Shown here: positions 1 through 10,934 of the stretch, piece by piece
How positions within the stretch are numbered: position 1 is the first letter of the stretch
Layout: every line of letters starts with the position of its first letter
Assembly (NCBI GenBank): GCA_038093515.1
Contig: JBBPSI010000270.1
Location: 1 to 31,088, forward strand
Direction of reading: 5' to 3'
Length of the DNA: 31,088 nucleotides
DNA from: Butyriboletus loyo
Lineage: Eukaryota; Basidiomycota; Agaricomycetes; Boletales; Boletaceae
Position numbers and translations under genes: made by a program
The notes under the pieces: generated by a model
Told to the model about the DNA's origin: nothing
What the model saw: the letters and a program-made list of their open reading frames with translations, nothing else
Database searches by the model: none

Positions 1-223
1 GCACAGACCAGGGCCCGATCAGGTCATATGAGTTGAGACAAGTTGGGAAGGCCAAAGTGGAAAGAATACTCTAGAAGATTCTGGAGTATAAAAGAAATAG
101 CATCCAAAAAGGGAACATGATAACTAAATGGAACAGTTAAGCTATTCAAATAATAGGAGGTGTACCCTAGGGGAGAATGGTAGTCCATAGGGAAAGAAAG
201 AAAAAGGGTAGGAAATTGTAACA
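1..223 (-). mobile_element. Decayed LTR of chromovirus G (copy G2), cut by window edge
   Basis: The reverse complement aligns with the first half of the intact G LTR at 14032-14250: terminal TGTTAC (218-223), the TTTTTC-rich start, the GAAnnTTCnnGA palindrome and, at the very first bases, the GGTCTGTGC motif. Only one CpG is left in this stretch, against about 15 in the same part of the intact LTR. This fits old, methylation-driven C-to-T decay. In this orientation it is the 3' LTR of G2, and the rest lies outside the window. Confidence 0.85.
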
Positions 224-1024
224 TTACCCGCATCATAAGGTGGAGACTCCAACTCTACAATCTCAAATGCCCATTCACTGGGAGGCTCCCTTGTTAACAT
301 TATAGTCATAAGTGTCATTGGGATGGAGATCTGCCCAGGGATTTTTGCAGAAGCTGTAGTTGGCAACAACATGGCCAACCCCTCTGTAGTGCCCACAGAC
401 ACATTTGGGAAAAAACTCCTGAATATGACCAGGGGCAACCCTTTGACAGAAGGGGCATGTGTAGTTGGGGTTGGAAATGCCCAACAGTCCCACATTTAAA
501 GCAAAGTTGCAGCCTGATGAGGTGAGGTTGAGAAGGACCAGGGCTGGGATCAGGGGATCTGTCATCCAAGATGATGGGGGCAGTGCATATATCATGGGTG
601 GCAAGGTACAAGGGCAGGTGGTTATTGGTGGCAACAAGGGAGGTGACTTGGGGGCAAAGTTGAACAGCAGGAGTTCCTCATCTAGAGGGGGGTTGAGGAA
701 TGACTGATCAGGCTGCCCTTGCTGTGATCCTCCTTCCCACAGTGGTGAGGGTGACAGACCCAGGGATAGCTCCAACCTGGAGTAGTGCCTGGTGAGGTTG
801 GTGATGCACTGTATGAGGTGGTAGGGGGAGTGTCAGCAAGTGATCTGGGGCTCATCAATGTCAGTCTGAAAGGACTTAAGGGATTCCCCAGTGATCTTAT
901 GAGAGGAGTTGGCTACCAGGGTGGTTGCTGGTGAGCTGTGCATGGAAGATGCTGGAACAGGGACAAGAGGTGGTGATGCTGCCATGGCAGGTCTGGCTGG
1001 GAGATTTGGTCCACAGGTGGTAGG
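224..1024 (-). pseudogene. Decayed third ORF (ORF3) of G2, C-terminal part
   Basis: Reverse-strand translation matches the C-terminal two thirds of the intact ORF3 at 19408-20679, including RSPDPSPG, QLCFKCGTVGHF, YTCPFCQR.APGHIQEF and the final GASQ. The match jumps between frames (275-775 and 315-611), so the copy is frameshifted. Several zinc-ligand cysteines of the three CCHC knuckles are lost. The Pro/Ser-rich middle (TTLVANSS, TGESLKSFQTD) is also recognisable at 833-1024. The gene is cut at 1024 by solo LTR Z1 and resumes at 2275. It shows that ORF3 is an old, stable part of this element family and not an accident of G1. Confidence 0.85.
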
Positions 1025-2269
1025 TGTTATGCTGATGTGCACAACAAGCTAGCAAGCAAGCACTTTATAGGGGCTCGAGCCTAATAAGGAAACTAGCTGA
1101 CTCACATAATGATGCTATCAGGTGTCTTGCAAAGCAAGTGTCAGCAAGATGTCGAATGGTGGCAACCAGATGAGATCAAGCGACTCTTATGAGCTTTATT
1201 GGCAAGAGATGGGTATGCTGCTAGATTACTATGCACAAGGTATATGCATAGAGGTGTACTTCATCTAAGTACTGGTATATATACTGAAGGTATATGTGCA
1301 CAGACCAAGTTGTGCATGGCAGTGTAGGGCTAAGGGGTCTGTCTGACTGAAGATGAGTCAGAACAATGAAAGGAAAAGCAGCAAAGTGCTGGTAACAAGG
1401 GAGCAAAGCTCCAGGCAAGATGGTGACATCACCAGTAAATAGGAAGGTCTGAACGAGAAGTGGTGATGTCCAGGATGTGGGGCCCACAGGGTGAAGGGGG
1501 CATGAGTAGCAGAGACCTTGGATATGGGTCTTGGCATGCTAGTCAAGACACATCATAATCTAATCATGTGCTAGTCACATGATGTAATAAGTGTCATTGG
1601 TCAAAGAAATGAGGGACATGACAGCTCAGCTGAAGGACTGGCCTGATAGGGTGAACAATAGGGGCTATCTGTTATGCTGGGCGCTAACAACTAGAACAGC
1701 GAGGAGGCACTCTGGAGTGGCCTCAAGACTCTGGAGACGATTCTGAGCTGAGTCTCAGACTATGTCTTAGTGCGCACACTAAGAGTCTGGAGTGAAACTA
1801 ATTGCTAGCAGGTAACTGCGTAGAACTAGATACAGTACAAGGCATAAAGACAGAGGCTTTATACTACTGGGGTCTGCACACAGACCATGCTCCCTAATTG
1901 GGTCGCGAGAGCGAAAGTACAAATGAGGAAGAGATACTCTAGAACGTTCCAGAGTGTGAAAGAAAACGCGTCCGTGCGCGGGAAGTGATGACTAAGTACG
2001 AACAGTTGTCACCGTTCAAGTGGAACTAGCAAAAGGCTAGGTGAATGTAATAGTCCTAACGGTAATGGGGAGAAAAAGTAGACCACTACCGTAACACTAT
2101 CTCTATATCTTGGGACAGAGATATCCAGGAGTGATCAGGAGAGTGGATGATGGTCCACTAGTGACTGGGGAAGTGGGTGATATGCTGTGTCATGGGAATG
2201 ACGGGATGGCAGAATGTGGTAGCATGGGAAAATGAGTGGCAGGGTACACTTAGGGGTAAAATTGTAACA
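1025..2269 (-). mobile_element. Solo LTR Z1, split by nested solo LTR G3
   Basis: Starts TGTTATG and ends GTAACA, flanked by the 5-bp duplication GTAGG (1020-1024 and 2270-2274). It matches the Z2 copy at 27535-28356 along its length (shared landmarks include the paired CACGTG region, the TATATATA stretch and the end GGGGTAAAA.TGTAACA). Without the nested G3 it is about 813 bp. It is called reverse because the GGTCTGTGC motif (complement at 1298-1306) and the TATA-like run point leftwards. It sits inside ORF3 of G2, so it is younger than G2. Confidence 0.85.
1670..2096 (-). mobile_element. Solo LTR G3 of chromovirus G, nested in Z1
   Basis: A complete 427-bp reverse-oriented G LTR (TGTTATG...CCGTAACA) with the duplication CTATC at 1665-1669 and 2097-2101. 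It keeps more CpGs than G2, so it is younger. The two halves of Z1 rejoin exactly when it and one CTATC are removed. It retains the GAACGTTC palindrome and the hairpin stems described for G1. Confidence 0.9.
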
Positions 2270-2274
2270 GTAGG

Positions 2275-2635
2275 ATAAAGAAATCTGATCTGGTCAGAGC
2301 TCTGAAAATAAAATTCCCTTTCTCTGGGAGCAAGGGCAACAAGGATTGGTCAGAGGATGGGGGTGAGGGTACCTTGGAGGAGCTGGTCTACCACATACCC
2401 AAACCCCTCAGCATGGAGAATATCCAGTGTAGCTCCTAGCTTCCATTAAGGAAGTTTCCAGGGCAGTGGAGTAGATGGGGGGTTGATTGTCTGAACACAG
2501 ATGGGTATGAATGGTTTGTACAAGGGTGTAGGAGCATTACAGGGAGGTGAGGGTTCATAGGACATAGTCCCTGGTGAAGTCCATATGCTGCTCTAGAGTG
2601 TAGATGGTGACTGGATTTTCAAGGACCATTGAAAG
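2275..2635 (-). pseudogene. Decayed ORF3 of G2, N-terminal part
   Basis: The reverse complement follows the DNA of intact ORF3 from about 19545 to 19905. This is the region encoding LENPVATYALEQ, the DNQPPVYAAALESS segment and the LHAEGFGYVVDQLLPG segment. CpGs are replaced by TpG/CpA and the frame is broken. It continues the piece at 224-1024 on the other side of Z1. Homology stops near 2635, where an unrelated repeat (S) begins, so the rest of G2 (gag-pol) is missing or displaced. Confidence 0.75.
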
Positions 2636-2915
2636 ATGCTAGATGGGACTGAGAGTGAAGAACCCTGCCACAGGAAGAACTCAATTCAATCAAAAGCAAA
2701 GAAATAAAGAAAAGGGTGCAATATAATCAACCCCAAAGAGAAGTAGAGAGGAAACAAAGAGAGGAACACCAGGAAAGGTTGTATCCACTGATGCCTCCAC
2801 AGAAAACCCATAATTCTGGACTTCCTCCACTGTGGAATGGACTGGAGAGGACATGGAAATGTGAGAGAATGGACAGAATCTGTTGGTTATTGCTTGCAGA
2901 TCAAGGAGCAAGGAT
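2636..2915 (-). repeat. S segment, inverted arm of a fold-back repeat
   Basis: Reverse complement of about 3340-3630. Both carry the landmarks ATTCTGTCCAT, GTGGAGGAAGT, TTCCCTGGTGTTC and CTTCTCTTTGGGGTTGAT. The two arms flank about 420 bp and could fold into a hairpin. A third copy is at about 13030-13320. Confidence 0.75.
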
Positions 2916-3630
2916 GGTGATGTAGAGAACACATATCCTCTAGGTCGCAATCACTCCTCTTCAGCACTCACATGCATCACAAACAATCACTTCACAACTA
3001 TCTTCACTTCCATTCCTCTTCCTTGTTGAGTTCCATCCTATTCCAATATTTCCGTGGTCATCAAGGTTCTGTGTCAAGGTTCTGTGTGTCCGGAAAGTGT
3101 TCACAGGTAGGTTCCTTTCTATTTGATCTTGTACTTATTATATCTGTTTGACTTCTATGGCAACTGCTATGATTATATACATTCTGTCAATGATTTCCTT
3201 GACATTTTTACTTAGTTTTTACTTATCCTTAGTGTTTCAAGTCTTGGGAAATGCCCAGACTATAAAAAGGTTGTAACTATGACCTAAAATATTACTTTTC
3301 AACTCTCCTGCCTCTCTGTGTGATTGTCTAGTCACCTGCCATCCTTGTTCCTCAATCTTCAAGCCATAGCCAATGGATTCTGTCCATCTCCTCGCATTTC
3401 TGTGTCCTCTCCAGTCCGTTCCATAGTGGAGGAAGTCCAGAATATTGGGTTTTCTGTAAAGACATCAGTGGAAATGACCTTCCCTGGTGTTCATCTCTTC
3501 ATTACCTCTCTACTTCTCTTTGGGGTTGATCATATTGCACCCTTTTCTTTATTTCTTTGCTTTTGATTGGATTGAGTTCTTCCTGTAGCAGGGTTCTTCA
3601 CTCTCAGTCCTGTCTAGCATCATTCAACTG
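2916..3630 (+). repeat. X repeat, copy 1 (F + LTR-like + S segments)
   Basis: Matches 12601-13320 in order. The F segment starts GATGTAGAGAACACATATCC. From about 3186 an LTR-like part starts TGTCAATG and contains the TATA box GACTATAAAAAGG. The S segment follows. A fragment of the LTR-like part alone occurs inverted at 13321-13463, beginning at the same TGTCAA, which suggests a true LTR terminus there. X lies immediately upstream of the decayed gypsy element P and may include its 5' LTR, but no matching LTR was found at the end of P. Confidence 0.6.
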
Positions 3631-3659
3631 GAGCCCACCACAAGGGAAGTAGAAGCATC

Positions 3660-5300
3660 AACAAGAAGGACCCTTCAGTCCAATCCACAGTGTGCCGAGC
3701 TAGAAAACCTGCTCGCACATTTCCGGAATCTCAATATCTCCAAGGATTCCCAATTTCTGATACCTGTCATCAATACCAATTCCAACATGATCTGGTCCAC
3801 TGACAGCTCATTTGAAATTCCTGTTGATCTAGCAACAGACACATTAGACAGACATCACCTGCCAGACTTGACACAGGTTGACAGCCGTCAAGACTCGGTT
3901 CCTGGAAACCAGATAACTGCAACAGCAGTCCATCACACCTTGACATTGGTGCCAGATCTCTTGGGTTTTGAATTGACTGGTGTTCCTGGTGCCTTCACCC
4001 ACTCATCTCCTTGTCAAAATCCATATATCGTCCATCTTCCGGAATCACCAGAATCAGGAGGATCTTTGTTAACACCTCTGACTTCGTCATCTCCACATTC
4101 ACAACCAAACACTCCAGACTCCTTCTCCTTGTTGTTCCTCTTCCAGCCAATGTGACATATATCCCTTGATCTCTCAGATTCTGTGCTGGAACATTGCAAA
4201 ATTGCTAATATTGCACCTGAGGATCATCCTACTATTGAATCTACATCAAACCCTTCACCATCACCATCGCCAGCACTACAATGAGCCATGCCTCACACCT
4301 TCCAGATTCCTCTTAGAGATATCCAAAACACACCCAAGTTCAACAGAAAGACTCCTGTGTAGCTTCCACGATACTTAGAGGACATTGAGTTCCTTGGAGT
4401 CTCTGCCAATCTCACAGAATTACAACAAATATGAGCAGCAATCTGTTATGCGGATCTCAATGAGGCTGAGGTTTGGGAAACCTTGCCTTCAGCCTCAGGA
4501 GACAATTGGGAGTTATTCATATCGGTGGTTAAAGATCTATACCCTGGATGTGAAGGGAACGACCAGTATTGTTGAGCTGATGTTCAATATCTAGTTCAGG
4601 ATTCCAAGGCTTGTGTGATGCGCAGCCAAGAGGATCTTGGAGAGTACTGATGGAAATTCATAAAGATCGCATCCCTCCTGATTGCTACTAAGAAGCTTTC
4701 AGAGATAGAGCACAATTCTCTTTTTCTTTCTGGATTTCTGCAGGATGTGGAGGAAAGGATCCGACACCAGCTATCTATAGTCTGGTTGGACCTTCACCCT
4801 GATGATCCATATCTGATCACTGATACTATTGGTGCAGCTAAGTTTCTATTGACAGGATCAGCACTTTGATCTTCTGCAATTCTGTCTACAATCATCACCA
4901 CACCTAGTGCCACCAATTGCAGTTCGTTGACACATCAAAGTCAAATCCAGGTACTGACCAGTTTATGACAGCAACCTCCAACCCCTCATGCCCCTAAACT
5001 GGAATATGCTCTGACAGTGCAGCAGAAGTCCTGTGCCTTCTGCACTATTATTGGGCATTTCACATGGAATTGCCCAAGCATAGAGGAGTACATCCAGGCA
5101 GGATGTATCATTCGCTGAGCAGATGGACACTTGTATATGGTGGATAATTCACACATTCCATGCATACCTGGAACCTGATGCATAAAGGATTGTGTTGAGA
5201 GACTAGAGGCAGAACATGCTTCTGGCTCAAGCGCAACACCAGTTCCAAGTTCTTCCAGGATCCGGGATGTGCCTCCGCATATGACATCTGGAATTGTCCC
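3660..5300 (+). pseudogene. Decayed gag of element P
   Basis: The coding trace crosses several frames: ELENLLAHFRNLNISKD near 3690, a capsid-like stretch near 4500-4860 (YPGCEG, MRSQEDLGEY, KLSEIE, SGFLQDVEERIRH, LDLHPDDPY, AAKFLLTGS), and a CCHC knuckle SCAFCTIIGHFTWNCPS at about 5029-5079 (C-x2-C-x4-H-x4-C, intact). In-frame stops occur within the capsid trace, so no full Gag can be made. Gag packages element RNA in living relatives. The open piece 3787-4155 belongs to the N-terminal part. Confidence 0.7.
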
Positions 5301-6060
5301 CTTGACATATCCAGATATGGATTTAGTTCTGGATTTTGAGCCAGTACCCTTTGAGCAGAAATCTGTCTTTTATTCAGGCAGCAATGATGTTTCTGCCCCT
5401 CCTAGTGTCACTGACCCTGAATTTCAACCCTTTCTAGTTCAAGCTTGGGCAAGCTTTCAGGCAGAGAGAACCTTGAAAGAGGGGAATTGTGCCAAGAAAG
5501 TTTGCTTCAATGGAGTAGCAGTTCTGCTGAGGCAACCCCTGAGGCAGGAAACTCATGCTGCTTCTGTTTCTAAGGAGATAGAGTCCCCAGGTATCTGCCA
5601 ATCACACAGGCCTGAAACACCACCACCTATCTCCCATATTGTCAAGAAATTCCACAATACTGCTGGATGTGCACATGATAATGTTCTGGTCACAGCATCA
5701 ACTGGTAGGGACATGCCTCCTAGGCTATCTACTGCCCCTGTCGGATCATTGATACCAACTTTGGTTTTGCCCCATCCTACCCACCAAATAACCAATTGTG
5801 ATATTCCTTCCCTCTTTAGGACAAGACTGCCCCAAAGTGGGTTCTCGAAAGGGTACTCGAGTCATTGATTCTGGCTCTGGTCAAGGAACTCTTCGCTGTT
5901 ACTCTGGAATTCCATAAACAGTTCTACGATCTTATCACCACAAAGCACATATCCACTCCTGCACTATTCTCTTCCACAAATACTGTTCAGGTGAACAAAC
6001 TATTAGGTCGTGACCCTGGTATGGTAGAGTAGGAATATAGAGATTGCATCCTCCGAAGTG
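5269..6060 (+). pseudogene. Gag-protease linker of element P
   Basis: An open stretch of 199 codons (5269-5868) follows the zinc knuckle without a recognisable fold. It is rich in Pro, Ser and Thr and reads into the protease trace, with a stop near 5866. It is most simply the spacer between nucleocapsid and protease of element P. No independent function is proposed. Confidence 0.45.
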
Positions 6061-6371
6061 AAAATGGTCTCATAGTCACTCATCACACTCTTCCATTGCA
6101 ATACCTCAAGGCTAAGATCATAGGATCAGAAAGAGTTCTTACCTGCATCTTGGATTCTGGATCCGAGATCATCGCCATGCCTAAGCAGATCTGGGAGACA
6201 CTAGGACTTCCAGTTCACACCAATCATCTAATATTGATGTCATCTGCCAACACCCACACGGATTCTACTCTAGGCATTCTAGAGAATCTTCCACTGACCT
6301 TTGGACCTGGGGAAATATCTCTCCAGGTTCAGGTTGTTGCCAAGGCCAACTTTGACCTATTGCTTGGTTGA
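6061..6371 (+). pseudogene. Aspartic protease remnant of element P
   Basis: The 91-codon piece at 6096-6371 carries LTCILDSGSEIIAMPKQIW, with the D-S-G-S active-site signature of retropepsins (the usual form is DSGA/DSGS), and later FDLLLG where the family has a similar hydrophobic-Gly motif. It ends in a stop (TGA, 6369-6371) after LLLG, where intact relatives continue into RT, so it is truncated by mutation. In relatives this protease cuts the Gag-Pol polyprotein. Confidence 0.75.
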
Positions 6372-9300
6372 CCCTTTCATTGTCTAATAAGCATGATTAC
6401 TAATGATTTTCTGGATGGAGCACAGGACATCACACTCCGAGATCCAAACAGCAGAAAGGAGTTTAAACTCCCCACATGGCTGTGGAGGGAGGGATGTCCC
6501 TGTTGTCATTGAGGAATTTCCTGTTCCAACCATCAGAGTGTTGTGGACACAGGTTTTTAGGTTTCAATGATCTGTCAAATGGACAGAGAGATCCTATAAT
6601 CTATCCAATGCATGAAGTATTCGAGGCAATCTATCCATTCCTAAAGCCCTCAATTACATGTTCCTTATTCCATTCCTTCTCATCCTGTTCTGTTCTTTCT
6701 GCTCTGAATCTAGATATACCATCCAGTTCCGTTTCTCTCTTCAACATTTCCCTTTCCAATTCCGAACCTTCCATTCCATCTCTGTGCAGTGGGAATTATG
6801 CCCATCTCTCTTCTTCATCATCCATTTTGACTCCTGCCATGATTTCCATGCTCCAATCAGTCTATTTTCTAGATCCTATTTCTCATACCCTAGCCTACAA
6901 GCCAGTGGCTAAGGAGGTTTGTGCAGTAGCAGCTCCTCTTAAGGAAGAGTTCCATGTTATCTGTCACTTGCCCAATGAGCCATTGGCAGGGTTATCAACT
7001 ATGCCTACTCACCCACCAGAATTTGTTCCAGGAACTCAATTTACTGAAGAGTGCACTGACACTCTTGACCTTGACCCAGCTAAATGGCTGTGGCCAGAGG
7101 AGTTGAAGTTCATCCACTGGATAGTTCATGCACACAAGACCACCTTTGCTTGGATTCCGATGGAGCATGGATGGTTAGATGAGCAGTACTTTCCACCAGT
7201 CAAGATTCTGACAGTGCCCCATATTCCATGGGTACTCCACAATATCCTGATTCTGCCTGCGACACACAAAGAGGCTATCCAGATTATCAAGGATCAGATT
7301 AGGTCAGGGGTATATGAGCCCTCTGCAGCTGCTTACTAATCTTAGTGGTTTTGCATCATCAAACAGGACAGAAAGTCACTCTGCCTGGTACACAATGTAA
7401 TAATAGCAACACACAGTCGAATGCCAGTATGAATACAACGCCACAAGTGGTCCACTACAGTTGTAGGTATACACAAGTACCTGGCAAGTATGAACTAGGA
7501 GTCTCAACTTAATCCTCAACTGTTGCCAGCGAATAGACAAGTGGTTAAAACTAGGGAATCCTAGCCTAACCACGAGCCTTTATATATTGTACAAGGATGC
7601 GCACAGACCAAGCTGTGCATGAGATGAACTACTATACATGGCTAGACTACAGGGTCGACGGGGATCAGAAAGAAGAGAAGTGCAACGGTGATTAACCACA
7701 CGAGGTGCGGCGATCAAAAAGGAAGAGAAGCAAACGGAGATTAAATACATGTGTCATGACATTATAGAGTCTAGGCTTAGTCTAGGCCATGACATCATAT
7801 GCTTAGTCAGCAAGAGATCACATATAAGTTCCCACAATCACATGTGCTGTGTCATGTGACCCTTGAAAGTGAAGTTGGATCGAAACGACTAAGTCCAAAG
7901 TTTGAAGTGTACGAATAAATGTTATGATTATAACACACAACCTCCAGCCTCTCAATGCAGTTACTATCTGTGATGTTTCCACACCTCCATTTATTGAGCA
8001 TCTTGTGGAATCCTTTGCCAGATACACAGTCTATGGGATGCTCAACTTGTTTGTGGGCTATGACCAGTGCCCCTTACATGTGGAATCACAGAATATGACT
8101 ACCTTTGGAAGTCCTATGGGACCATATTGTCTCACTACTCTTTCTATGGGTCACACTAACGCTGTCCAAATCTACCAAGCAGATATGTCCTTCATACTAC
8201 AGGATGAAATTCTGCATCATACAATACCCTTTGTTGATAATTTACCAGCGAAGTCTGTCCTAACCCAATATCAGGGAGTGGACAGAACTTACAAAACAAT
8301 TCTGGATAATCCTGGCATTTGCTGTTTTATCTGGGAACACCTAATACTCATTAACCGCATTTTACAGAGATTACAGAATTTAGGCACTATGATGTCAGCC
8401 AAGAAGTTTGTGCTTGCTGCCCCAGACACAATTATTGTTGGGCACAAGTGTACTCTAGAGGGTTGCATCCCTCCAGATACAAAGGTCCAGAAGATCCATG
8501 ACTGGCCAGAGTGTTCTACACTTACCCAGGTCCATGGACTTTTAGGTATGTGTGGAGTCTTATGAATCTTTATCTGTGATTTCATGAAGCTTGCATGTCC
8601 ATTGGTCAACAAGCTTGACCTGGAAGGGAGTTCCCTTCACTTGGGGGGATTTCCAGCAGGAATTGATGCAGTGTCTCAAAGATGCCATCATTGAATCCCC
8701 TGCACTCTGACACCTCGACTATGAGAGCAGATGAGAGGTTTTCCTAGCTGTTGACACATCTGTGATTGCAGTTGAGTTTATTCTGTCTCAAGAAGACCAG
8801 CATGGAAAATGCTATTCAAGTCAGTTTGGCTCCATCAGAATTACCGAGGTTGAGAGTCACTATTCCCAAGTGAAGCTCGAGCTTTATGGACTGTTCCATG
8901 CCTTGTGAGCAGTCCAGATATTCATTTTTGGAGTTGCTAATATTACAGTCGAGATGGATGCCAAATTTTTCAAGGGCATGATCAATAACCTGGATTTGCA
9001 GCCCAACACAACCATCAATCAATGGATCATGGATATACTGCTTTTCCACTTCAAGCTCATCCATGTGCCTGCAGAGAGACATACTGGTACAGATGGTCTA
9101 TCTCAGAGACCCCCCTCAGAGGACAATCCCCCCAAGGTGAATAACCTTGATGATTGGCTGGACAATTCCTATTCCTTTGCCATTGTGTTGCTAAATGACC
9201 ATTATCCTCTCCCTCTAGCAAACAGTGATCCATCAGATCCGCATCATCCAGTGTATTATTCCTGGACAGATCTGCATGAGATTCCTTTTATTAGCCTGGT

Positions 9301-9406
9301 TCCACCCAGTGCCTACCAAGCACTTTTATCTCCTGTTGAGTCGACTGCTGAAGTTGCACAGGTTATCGACCAAATGATCCCTCACTCTCCAAAGGCGATC
9401 TCCTGA
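6372..9406 (+). pseudogene. Reverse transcriptase-RNase H remnant of element P
   Basis: RT begins near 7140 (FAWIPMEHGWLDEQYFPPVKI, IRSGVYEPSAAAY, FCIIKQDRKS), is interrupted by Y1, and resumes at 7940 (HNLQPLNAVTI, YDQ, SPMGPYCLT, FVDN, ENPGI-like DNPGICCFIWEH, SAKKFVL). The active-site motif reads F-V-D-N at 8230-8241 where a second Asp is needed, so catalysis is lost. RNase H and its C-terminus follow with stops: VEMDAKFFKGMINN at about 8950, IHVPAERHTGTDGLSQRP at about 9060. The piece at 6476-7100 between protease and RT is poorly conserved. Confidence 0.8.
7396..7935 (-). mobile_element. Solo LTR Y1 inserted in RT of element P
   Basis: 540 bp bounded by TGTAATAATAG and TTATAACA, with the duplication CACAA at 7391-7395 and 7936-7940. 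Removing it and one CACAA restores the RT reading L-V-H-N-L-Q-P-L across the site. It matches Y2 and Y3 in reverse orientation. The GGTCTGTGCGC motif (complement near 7599-7609) lies next to a TATA-like run at 7580-7590. Confidence 0.92.
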
Positions 9407-9410
9407 GATG

Positions 9411-10780
9411 CTCGGATTCACTTGATCCATGGTGTCTTGGAGACTGGTAAGCGTCCTGATGGTATCTCCGATAAGGAGTTTCCGTCATTTTTGAATTCCA
9501 TTTTCTGATTTTTTGTTCTTAATGATTCCCTATGGTGTCGCAAGCTGCATGGGAAACATCAATTGGTTGTGTCAGAGGAGTGCTGGTATGGACTAATTCA
9601 GGAGGCTCATGATGACCTCAGATATGAAGGTGTCTTCACAGTCCATACTAGGTTGCTACTTTGTTTTTGGTGGCCACAACTGGTGGACAATGACAAGTGG
9701 TATATTAAAATATGCCATGAGTGTCAGGTCTGCCAGACAGTGAGGCTTCACATTCCACCTTCTGTTCTGCTTATCAGTGGATTGTTTTACACAGTTCATA
9801 TAGATACCATGCTTATGCCTAGGGCTGGTGGTTACCACTACATAGTCCAGGCATGGTGTGTGTTATCCATGTTTCTGGAGTGGTGAATTCTTTGCTCCGA
9901 AAATGCTTCCGCCCTTGCTTTATTCATCTTTGAAGATATCCTATGTCATTGGGGTGCCATTTCTGAAATTGTTACTGACAATGGACCGAGCTTTGTTCAA
10001 GCCTTGGATGTTTTGGCAGCGCATTACTGCATCTGTCAGTCATATCTGGATTTCTCCCTACAACTCCCAAGCCAATGGGATTGTTGAGTGACATCACTAC
10101 AATATCCAGGAGGCCATTATTAAAACAACCCTGGGAGATGAGTCAAACTGGCCATGCACAGCGCACTCTGTCTTTTGGGCAGAACAGGTGACCATACAGC
10201 AGTCAACTGGTCTTTTGCCTTATTTCATGGCTCATGAAATTGAGCCAATATTCTGTTTGATATATCTGAAGCGACATTTCTTGTTCTGCTTCCAGATGCT
10301 GAGTCCTTCTCTACTTCTGAGGTTATAGCATTTTGAGCTCAACAGTTACAGAAGCACCAAGAGGATCTTGAATCAATAGAAGCAAAGGTGCTCAAGGCTC
10401 AATTCAACTCACTCAAGCAGTTCCAAGCCTTATTCAAGAACCAAATCCAGGATTATGACTTCTGTCCTGGAACTCTAGTACTTGTCTGGAATACCCACAT
10501 CGAGAAGGAGTTGAACTGGAAAACAAAGCCAAGGTACTTAGGACCAATGGTCATTCTTTGAAGGACAACTGGCAGTTCCTATATCCTGGCAGAGTTGGAT
10601 GGGTCAATTTTGAGGCTGCATTATGCAGCATTCTGATTACTCCCTTATCATCCGAGAACTACCCCCTTACCATTGGTTACAGGAGTATTCAACCAATACA
10701 ACAATGATCTCACCCCTCAAGATGAAATAGAGGATGGCGAGCTGGTAGAAGATGAACCAGCTCATCTTGACCTCAAATAA
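9411..10780 (+). pseudogene. Integrase and C-terminal remnant of element P
   Basis: The zinc-binding region reads EAHDDLRYEGVF...CHECQVCQ at about 9600-9740. The first His and both Cys are present, but the second His position is Tyr. Catalytic motifs follow: VHIDTM (about 9797), TDNG (about 9975, frame-shifted) and NGIVE (about 10075). A C-terminal trace at 10300-10780 contains LQKHQEDLESIEAKVLKAQF, RYLGPMVI (a GPY/F-like module) and SYILAELDGSI, ending DLK and TAA at 10778. No chromodomain is seen. There are several stops; the coding trace is obvious but dead. Confidence 0.8.
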
Positions 10781-10934
10781 CTGCATTCTGTGTTCTGGGA
10801 ATCCATTTTACCCCAGGATTTGTCTGGAGATCTATTTTACCCCAGGATTCATCTGGTGCTCTCTTACATCCTCTCATGCTTCAATGAAAAAGAAACTAAA
10901 CAAACCAGGATTATGATCATACCTCTCGAGCATA
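10781..10934. repeat. Gene-free stretch with a 25-bp direct repeat
   Basis: Two near-identical units with core ATTTTACCCCAGGATT start at 10804 and 10833, a 29-bp period. They lie just after the pol stop of P, where a polypurine tract and 3' LTR would be expected, but no LTR start can be recognised. Nothing else seen. Confidence 0.5.

Larger units (their letters stand above)
3631..10780 (+). mobile_element. Decayed Ty3/gypsy retrotransposon P (internal region)
   Basis: Ordered remnants of gag, zinc knuckle, aspartic protease, RT, RNase H and integrase are recognisable, with many stops and frameshifts and very few CpGs. The pol reading can be followed to a TAA at 10778-10780. The lineage differs from G: the RT has the PMGPYCLT...MGHTNAVQI region and an F-V-D-x active site where G has YMDD. 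Elements of this type are abundant in Agaricomycete genomes. It cannot be autonomous. A solo LTR (Y1) interrupts the RT. Confidence 0.85.
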
